The notes below the pieces were generated by a model. It was not told the DNA's origin and searched no databases. It worked only from the letters and a program-made list of their open reading frames with translations. Shown piece by piece: positions 1-9,510 of a DNA stretch of 9,510 nucleotides (position 1 is the first letter of the stretch; every line of letters starts with the position of its first letter). A program made the translations under genes and the position numbers. Source of the stretch: DATJXG01 sp035500455 (GTDB taxonomy: Bacteria > Acidobacteriota > Terriglobia > Terriglobales > Acidobacteriaceae); NCBI GenBank assembly GCA_035500455.1, contig DATJXG010000177.1, positions 1 through 9,510 of the forward strand, written 5' to 3'.

Positions 1-983
1 GCCCGCTGCCTCATTCCGCCGATTCCGATGCCGATGCTTCCCGGCCGCAGTTCCGCAACCGGTTCACCGATGCCTTTGCCGTCGTCACGCACCGAAACCG
101 TAACCTGGGTTCCCTGCATGTGAAGCTTGACCCAGGCTTTGCGCGCTTCCGAATGGCGAAAAACGTTAGTCAGCGCCTCCTGAATGATTCGGAAGATGGC
201 AGTCTCAAGCTCAGATGTTAAGCGGGGGAAGTCGGGCTCGACTTCGAGCGCGGTTTCAATCCCGCAGCGCTGGCTGAAACCCTCCAGATACCAGCGGAGC
301 GCCGACCTCAAGCCGATCTCGTCCAACAGAGGAGGATGCAGGAGGTGAGACATACTGCGAATCTGCTGGATCGCCCGGTCGATGGTATCTCCAGCCTCGA
401 CCCCGATTTGCTTCCTGGTTTCATCCGCGTTCTCGTGAAGGAGCCGATGTAGCAGCATCTTCGTGGCCACCAGTTCCTGCCCCAGGCCTTCGTGCAGCTC
501 ACGGGCGATGCGGCGCCTTTCCTGATCCTGCAGCGCAATCAGCCGTCCTGAGAGATGCCGCAGTTCGTGGTTCAACTTTTCCAACTGCCGCGCCTGCCGA
601 TGCAGCTCAGCGAAAACGCTGACCTTCGCCCGCAAAAGCTCCGGGATCACGGGCACGGAAATATAGTCCGCGGCTCCACGCTGGTAGCCCTGGAGGCGAT
701 CCAGATCGGTTAAGCGCACCGCGGAAATAAAGATGATGGCCGTCTTCTGAAAGCGAGGATGCTGCCGGATCATGCGCGCCAGTTCAAACCCGTCGAGTTC
801 GGGCATACTCACATCCATCAGCACCACGGCAATGTCGTTTTTCAGAAGACACTCCAGCGCCTCTCTCCCTGACGTCGCCTTGATCAGGTTTTCGCCCAGC
901 TCCGCGAGAATCACCTCATAACTCAGTAACTTGGCGGGCTGATCGTCCACCATGAGGATATTTACTTTGTCGTGTGCACTCAT
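1..983 (-). CDS. Receiver domain-HisKA_3 histidine kinase (soluble hybrid), 3' end cut by window edge
   Basis: A soluble signalling protein of which 327 residues are visible; the HATPase_c domain runs off the left edge. Residues about 7-125 form a receiver domain with acidic pair D13-D14, phospho-acceptor D57 (LMDVSMPELDG) and switch residue S87. The usual conserved lysine (KP motif) is replaced by V110 in DYISVPV. A short helical linker (about 125-150) leads to a HisKA_3 dimerisation domain with phospho-accepting H164 in RELHEGLGQEL, then the kinase ATPase with N-box N273 (EALTNVFRH), D-box D300-D301 (VRDDGKGI) and a glycine-rich box near 317-323. No membrane segment is seen. The chosen ATG is preceded by an AGGA about 9 bases upstream. 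It lies 54 bp after the giant hybrid kinase on the same strand, so co-transcription is likely. By family knowledge, HisKA_3 kinases phosphorylate NarL/FixJ-type regulators; the N-terminal receiver suggests this kinase is itself controlled by another kinase, plausibly its neighbour (inference). Confidence 0.9.
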   Translation of the reverse strand, partial: MSAHDKVNILMVDDQPAKLLSYEVILAELGENLIKATSGREALECLLKNDIAVVLMDVSMPELDGFELARMIRQHPRFQKTAIIFISAVRLTDLDRLQGYQRGAADYISVPVIPELLRAKVSVFAELHRQARQLEKLNHELRHLSGRLIALQDQERRRIARELHEGLGQELVATKMLLHRLLHENADETRKQIGVEAGDTIDRAIQQIRSMSHLLHPPLLDEIGLRSALRWYLEGFSQRCGIETALEVEPDFPRLTSELETAIFRIIQEALTNVFRHSEARKAWVKLHMQGTQVTVSVRDDGKGIGEPVAELRPGSIGIGIGGMRQR

Positions 984-1037
984 GTTCTTTGATCCTCGCC
1001 TGCGCTGCAATCGCGCAGGCCCCCAAACACGCGCCAT

Positions 1038-6803
<5,766 letters not shown>

Positions 6804-6931
6804 GGCTTATCTACCCATTCTGATCCACAACTATCTGTACTTTTGCACTTTGCTGACTAGCACGGGAAGCGCGGGGGAATAAAGATCGCGACAAGAACAT
6901 ATATGCTAGAGGGAGCACCCGGAGCCCCCAA

Positions 6932-6947
6932 TACAGTGAATACTGTA
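6932..6947. promoter_or_regulatory. Candidate operator: TACAGT-N4-ACTGTA dyad
   Basis: A perfect 6-bp inverted repeat separated by GAAT lies about 130 bp upstream of the giant kinase start in the divergent intergenic region. A 16-bp dyad of this size is typical of a binding site for a dimeric regulator. The cognate protein is not identifiable from the window, and chance cannot be excluded. Confidence 0.3.
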
Positions 6948-7186
6948 GAAGGTTGCTCTGCGGGGACAGTCCCGCGGGCGAATCGCCTGCGCCTGCGCTG
7001 CTTGCGGCGTGTTCCTTGGTAACCTCGGGCTGTGCCGGGCAGTCTAAGGTACCCTGGCTGCTACAGGGAACTGAGGAATCGCCTACAGCGTGAACAGGAT
7101 CGACCCCTCCATACTTTGGGACTACCTTTAACCTCGGTAGGGAAACGCCGCGATGAGAGGGCGTCTGTAAGACTGGCGCGTTCTTA

Positions 7187-7215
7187 CCAACGCCCGCCTC
7201 GGAGGCTGGCGTTGG
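7187..7215. other. Strong perfect-stem hairpin upstream of the receiver-only regulator
   Basis: CCAACGCC (7187-7194) pairs perfectly with GGCGTTGG (7208-7215). After one C/T mismatch, an inner GCC/GGC stem closes a five-base TCGGA loop. No T-run follows on either strand, so it is not a standard intrinsic terminator. It sits about 40 bp upstream of the regulator's start and would lie in its 5' leader if the promoter is further upstream, where it could affect translation or RNA stability (inference). Confidence 0.45.
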
Positions 7216-7256
7216 AGAAGGGAGTATCGTGGCTTTCCGCTCATTCATGCATCAGA

Positions 7257-7649
7257 ATGGAAGCTTCGGTGATTCGTATTTTGGTGGTGGACGACAACCC
7301 GGCAGTGCGCCGCTTTCTTCGCGCCGCGCTGGAGCGAGAGCACTGCTGCGAGATCTGCGACGAAGCCGGCAACGGGGCGCAGGCGATACTCCGATTCCAG
7401 CAGGCCAAGCCCGACCTCATCCTGCTTGACTTTCAGATGCCTGAAATGAACGGCCTGGAAGCGGCCCGCCAGATCACCGGCCTTTCGCCGGACATCCCGA
7501 TTCTGATGGTTACCATGTATCTCTCCAAACAACTCATCGACGAAGCGCGGAAAGTGGGGATCCGCGGCGCCTGCGAAAAGACCAACCTGAGTTCAGTCAT
7601 GGCAGGGGTAGGAGCGCTGTTGCGGCAGGAAACGTACTTTCCCAGTTGA
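7257..7649 (+). CDS. Receiver-only response regulator (NarL-type receiver without HTH)
   Basis: A 130-residue protein that is one receiver domain. It has the acidic pair D12-D13 (ILVVDDNP), phospho-acceptor D58 (LILLDFQMPEMNG), switch T86 (MVTMY) and conserved K108 (GACEKTN). The sequence style is that of NarL/FixJ-family receivers, yet it stops after ALLRQETYFPS, just where the linker to a LuxR-type HTH would begin, and only 32 bp separate its stop from the convergent kinase. It therefore has no DNA-binding output and may act by protein contact or as a phosphate shuttle (inference). Start choice: ATG at 7257 has no clear ribosome site. An alternative GTG at 7269 has GGAAG five bases upstream and begins directly at the conserved IRILVVDD strand. 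The frame stays open upstream to 7032, but that part is arginine-rich and looks non-coding. It is convergent with a CHASE3 HisKA_3 kinase, its most obvious possible partner. Confidence 0.88.
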   Translation: MEASVIRILVVDDNPAVRRFLRAALEREHCCEICDEAGNGAQAILRFQQAKPDLILLDFQMPEMNGLEAARQITGLSPDIPILMVTMYLSKQLIDEARKVGIRGACEKTNLSSVMAGVGALLRQETYFPS

Positions 7650-7651
7650 CG

Positions 7652-7689
7652 GTCAGGCCGAGCAGGGTTAGGCCGAGCAGGTCAGGCCG
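7652..7689. repeat. Short tandem repeat (14-15 bp, about 2.6 copies) in the convergent gene junction
   Basis: GTCAGGCCGAGCAGG (7652-7666) is followed by GTTAGGCCGAGCAG (7667-7680) and a partial GTCAGGCCG (7681-7689). The last copy contains the stop codon of the minus-strand kinase (7682-7684). It fills nearly all of the 32-bp gap between the two convergent genes. No terminator hairpin with a T-run is visible there. Confidence 0.75.
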
Positions 7690-9037
7690 CGGAAGAATCG
7701 GACGACGCCACCCGTCCGGTTAGAGGCATGGTCGCGCGGATCGATGTTCCAGGTAAGTTAGACTGAATTTCAAGCTGGCCTCCCAGGTCACGCACCCGTT
7801 CCCGCATTCCCGCCAGCCCTACCCCGGAACTGGCTTTCCTGGCGGAGAAATTTTCCAGCAAACCGGGTTGAATTCCCTTGCCATAGTCTCTTACCGTGAG
7901 AATGACTCTCTCGGGGAGCAACCTCACGGCTACGTCCGCCTTGGGGCTGCCGGAGTGGCGGTGAACATTGGTGAGGCTTTCCTGCAGCACGCGAAACAAC
8001 CCGATTTCCACCGGTTTGGGGAGGCGCCCGACGTTGTCGGGGAGATCAAGGCTGACCTGAATTCCGCTGCGCTGCGCGAATCCTTCCACATACCATTGAG
8101 TGGCGGAGGAGAAGCCGGTTTCATCGAGTAGCGGAGGGTGCAGCAGATGCGAGATCGTCCGGGTTTCGATAATCGCCTGATCCAGCAGTTCCACCGCCTC
8201 CGACAAGACCCCATCGGAAGGCCGGTTGCCGGCCAGCATTTCGAGGTTCATTTTTACTCCCGCCAGGTACTGCCCCAGGCTGTCGTGCAGCTCGCGGGAG
8301 AATTTGCGGCGCTCCTCATCCTGCAACTGGAGCAGGCGGACGGTGAGGCGCCGCAGCGATTCCTCGCTGTCCCGTGCCGTATGCTCCGCCTGACTGCGGG
8401 CGTCAAGTTCCGCCCGCAACAGCTTGTAGTGAATGGAGAAGAAAACCAGCGCCAATATGAAGGTTATGACGAGAATGGCAATCGCCAGATGCAAGAGCCG
8501 CTTCGATCTTGCTGTCCTGGACTTCAGCAACCCCTCCTCCTGGGAGCGCATCGACTGCATGGCGGCGGTGACTTGGTCTGCCAGCGGCACGCCTGAACGG
8601 GACAACGCAGCCTGCCCCTCCAGGTCCTGAGGAGCTTTTTTCTCTAGATCGACCGAAGCTTGAAACAGAGCGATCCTGCGTCTCGTCAGGTCTTCCAGAT
8701 CCTGGCAGAGTCGTTGCTGCTCGGGATTGTCCTTGGTCAAGTCCCGCAAGTATTGCAGTTTCAAAGGGATTTCCCGGACCGCCACGTCGAAGCTTTTCAG
8801 AAAATTGGCGTCGGTCGTGGCCTCGTAGCCATTGCGGGCGCGCCCCGCCATGGCAGCGGTGGAATCAATGTCACCTAGCGCGGCCTGCACCTGGTAGGTG
8901 TGAATGACCCACTCCTCGCTCTCCAGGAGGCGCACGATGGTGAAATAGGTGGCCAACCCGCTCAAGCTGAGCAGGATCAAAGCGGATGCAAATGCAACTT
9001 GTGCCTGGTTACGCGATGACAACTTGCGGTCTGGCAT
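7682..9037 (-). CDS. CHASE3-domain membrane sensor histidine kinase, HisKA_3 class (NarX/LiaS-like)
   Basis: A 451-residue sensor kinase in the inner membrane. A short cytoplasmic N-terminus precedes TM1 (about 14-36) and a helical extracytoplasmic CHASE3-like sensor (about 38-180; GDIDSTAAMAGRARNGYEAT is typical). TM2 follows (about 182-203), then a helical linker, a HisKA_3 domain with H251 in RKFSRELHDSLGQYL, and HATPase_c with N357 (ESLTNVHRH), D384 (VRDYGKGI) and GVGLAGMRERV. It should autophosphorylate and pass phosphate to a NarL-type receiver. The convergent receiver-only protein is adjacent, but no full NarL regulator is. CHASE3 ligands are poorly defined. The catalytic half resembles that of the receiver-kinase at 1-983 (shared SHLLHPPLLDE and W-Y-x-E-G-F), which suggests paralogy. 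Start choice: ATG at 9037 gives the usual short N-terminus but has a weak ribosome site. A GTG at 9076 with GAAGG six bases upstream, or a TTG at 9079, would add 13-14 arginine-rich residues. Confidence 0.92.
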   Translation of the reverse strand: MPDRKLSSRNQAQVAFASALILLSLSGLATYFTIVRLLESEEWVIHTYQVQAALGDIDSTAAMAGRARNGYEATTDANFLKSFDVAVREIPLKLQYLRDLTKDNPEQQRLCQDLEDLTRRRIALFQASVDLEKKAPQDLEGQAALSRSGVPLADQVTAAMQSMRSQEEGLLKSRTARSKRLLHLAIAILVITFILALVFFSIHYKLLRAELDARSQAEHTARDSEESLRRLTVRLLQLQDEERRKFSRELHDSLGQYLAGVKMNLEMLAGNRPSDGVLSEAVELLDQAIIETRTISHLLHPPLLDETGFSSATQWYVEGFAQRSGIQVSLDLPDNVGRLPKPVEIGLFRVLQESLTNVHRHSGSPKADVAVRLLPERVILTVRDYGKGIQPGLLENFSARKASSGVGLAGMRERVRDLGGQLEIQSNLPGTSIRATMPLTGRVASSDSSAA

Positions 9038-9154
9038 GATGCGAGCCCACAGAACTCGGCTTTCTCCCCGTCTCACCAACCGCCTTCGTCGCTCGACTTG
9101 CCAACATCCGGCTAAGGATAGTCTTCAAGCCTCCGGATGGCTGATTCCTGCCGC

Positions 9155-9171
9155 CCCCTGCCGGACAGGGG
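9155..9171. other. Hairpin in the CHASE3 kinase leader
   Basis: CCCCTG (9155-9160) and CAGGGG (9166-9171) form a perfect 6-bp stem around a five-base CCGGA loop, roughly 120 bp upstream of the kinase start. No T-run follows on the minus strand, so it is not a terminator. It may be a leader structure or an operator; chance is possible. Confidence 0.35.
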
Positions 9172-9180
9172 TGCAGCGAG

Positions 9181-9215
9181 ACCATAGAAATCTGTTTCGT
9201 TGATTGTACTATGGT
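9181..9215. promoter_or_regulatory. Inverted repeat ACCATAG-N21-CTATGGT, candidate regulatory site
   Basis: Perfect 7-bp arms at 9181-9187 and 9209-9215 are separated by 21 bp of AT-richer sequence. This places the arms about 28 bp apart centre to centre, a spacing that could suit regulator binding around a promoter of the minus-strand kinase. No regulator can be named and the site may be fortuitous. Confidence 0.25.
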
Positions 9216-9279
9216 GCCTCGAAGCCGGGGCTAAGGAACTTTCAGGCACTCGGACGAACACGGCGTTCCATTGAAGTAG

Positions 9280-9306
9280 AAAAAAATCCCGGCACAGGAG
9301 CCGGGA
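9280..9306 (-). terminator. Rho-independent terminator of the superoxide dismutase gene
   Basis: Read on the minus strand, a perfect 7-bp stem TCCCGGC/GCCGGGA (9300-9306 with 9287-9293) with a six-base TCCTGT loop is followed at once by seven T residues (9286-9280). It lies about 60 bp past the dismutase stop codon. It should separate that transcript from the downstream CHASE3 kinase gene. Confidence 0.9.
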
Positions 9307-9367
9307 CTCGTGAATCCGAGGGCTGGCTGGGACAGGGTATGAACCCCGTCCCATGTGACCAGTTCGG

Positions 9368-9510
9368 TTATCTTGCCGCCAAAGCTGGTTCAAGCTTGCC
9401 GGCCTTGAAGGCCTCGTAGCGCTTGTTGATCTCTTCCCAGTTCACCACATTCCACCACGCGGCCAGATATTCCGGCCGGCGGTTGTTGTATTTCAGGTAG
9501 TAGGCATGCT
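9368..9510 (-). CDS. Superoxide dismutase (Fe/Mn family), C-terminal 46 residues; 5' part outside window
   Basis: The reading frame enters from the right edge and ends in TAA at 9368-9370. The 46 full residues begin HAYYLKYNNRRPEYL and continue through WNVVNWEEINKRY, a hallmark of the C-terminal domain of Fe/Mn superoxide dismutases. The first visible residue corresponds to the metal-ligand histidine of the family's D-x-W-E-H-A-Y-Y motif, and the two bases at the edge (AG) fit the preceding glutamate codon. The enzyme converts superoxide to oxygen and hydrogen peroxide. The residues that discriminate Fe from Mn are not in view, so no gene symbol is given. The tail after the conserved KRY ends in KLEPALAAR, with no extra domain. 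A strong terminator follows, so it forms its own transcript end, separate from the signalling genes. Confidence 0.93.
   Translation of the reverse strand, partial: HAYYLKYNNRRPEYLAAWWNVVNWEEINKRYEAFKAGKLEPALAAR

Larger units (their letters stand above)
6804..7256. other. Divergent intergenic region between giant kinase and receiver-only regulator
   Basis: About 450 bp that must hold the promoters for both divergent genes. I cannot point to a convincing sigma-70 pair for either. The stretch contains several inverted repeats: a TACAGT/ACTGTA dyad (6932-6947), a GC-rich hairpin at 6973-6991 (8-bp stem with one G-T, AAT loop), CCCTG/CAGGG at 7052-7068, ACGCC/GGCGT at 7145-7164 and a long hairpin at 7187-7215. 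A 145-codon minus-strand open frame (6811-7248) crosses it, but its composition and codon use do not resemble the neighbours, so I do not call it a gene. No tRNA, rRNA or known riboswitch core is recognised. Confidence 0.6.
9038..9367. other. Intergenic region between superoxide dismutase and CHASE3 kinase genes
   Basis: About 330 bp with no supported gene. The right part is the 3' region of the dismutase gene and holds its terminator (9280-9306) and a further hairpin (TGGGAC/GTCCCA, 9328-9353, with an inner GGG/CCC). The left part is the leader of the CHASE3 kinase and holds a CCCCTG/CAGGGG hairpin (9155-9171), an ACCATAG/CTATGGT inverted repeat (9181-9215) and two copies of GGCTAAGGA (9110-9118, 9229-9237). 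I see no confident -35/-10 pair. Confidence 0.6.

Noticed and set aside
308..538. Short minus-strand open frame (76 codons) inside the receiver-kinase
   Set aside because: It is an out-of-frame shadow of the HisKA_3 kinase coding sequence.
7067..7093. GGAAC followed by GCGTGA as an ECF-type promoter for the receiver gene
   Set aside because: The -35-like element is fair, but the -10-like element is poor, and such matches are common by chance in GC-rich DNA.
7187..7215. Intrinsic terminator
   Set aside because: The stem is strong but no T-run follows on either strand.
6811..7248. 145-codon minus-strand open frame just upstream of the giant kinase
   Set aside because: The translation is Ser/Pro/Ala-rich with no recognisable domain, its codon use lacks the neighbours' third-position GC preference, and it overlaps hairpins and the likely promoter region. 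It could be revisited if homologues or ribosome profiling support it.
7032..7256. 75-codon upstream extension of the receiver-only regulator
   Set aside because: It is arginine-rich with no domain, while the receiver fold begins at the ATG/GTG near 7257-7269. It contains the stable hairpin at 7187-7215.
9112..9393. 93-codon minus-strand open frame
   Set aside because: It runs through the intrinsic terminator and overlaps the dismutase 3' end in another frame. The protein has no recognisable features.

Overview
The window is a bacterial chromosomal segment devoted almost entirely to histidine-kinase and receiver-domain signalling, with the tail of a superoxide dismutase gene at the right edge. 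It is GC-rich and has dense coding. Large cytoplasmic poly-HAMP hybrid kinases, HisKA_3 kinases and one-domain receivers occurring together suggest a soil or environmental lineage such as Acidobacteriota. That assignment is an inference from protein flavour only; no rRNA or marker gene is present to prove it.

Layout. (1) 1-983, minus strand, runs off the left edge: a soluble protein with an N-terminal receiver domain joined to a HisKA_3/HATPase_c kinase. (2) 1038-6803, minus strand, 54 bp upstream of the first gene and probably co-transcribed with it: a 1921-residue soluble hybrid kinase. It has an N-terminal divergent HAMP region, nine tandem 92-residue units (each two HAMP-like segments), a GAF domain, a coiled coil, a HisKA/HATPase_c core and three receiver domains. 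(3) 6804-7256: a gene-poor divergent intergenic region with several inverted repeats. (4) 7257-7649, plus strand: a receiver-only response regulator. (5) 7682-9037, minus strand, convergent with it across 32 bp that carry a short tandem repeat: a membrane CHASE3 sensor kinase of the HisKA_3 class. (6) 9038-9367: an intergenic region with a clear minus-strand intrinsic terminator. (7) 9368-9510, minus strand, runs off the right edge: the C-terminus of an Fe/Mn superoxide dismutase.

How they may work together (inference). The giant kinase and the receiver-kinase look like one operon, so the giant kinase could pass phosphate to, or allosterically gate, the receiver of the second protein. The two HisKA_3 kinases (1-983 and 7682-9037) are clearly related in their catalytic halves and would normally act on NarL-type regulators. 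The only free regulator here is a NarL-like receiver with no DNA-binding domain. The island therefore has three kinases and five receiver domains, but no output domain and no HPt domain in the window. Final outputs must lie elsewhere, or the receiver-only protein works by protein contact or as a phosphate shuttle.

The most notable observation is the HAMP array. Two units three positions apart (units 4 and 7) differ by a single amino acid, yet by hand count differ at about 30 of 276 nucleotides. This points to strong selection on the protein sequence of individual units rather than a fresh duplication.
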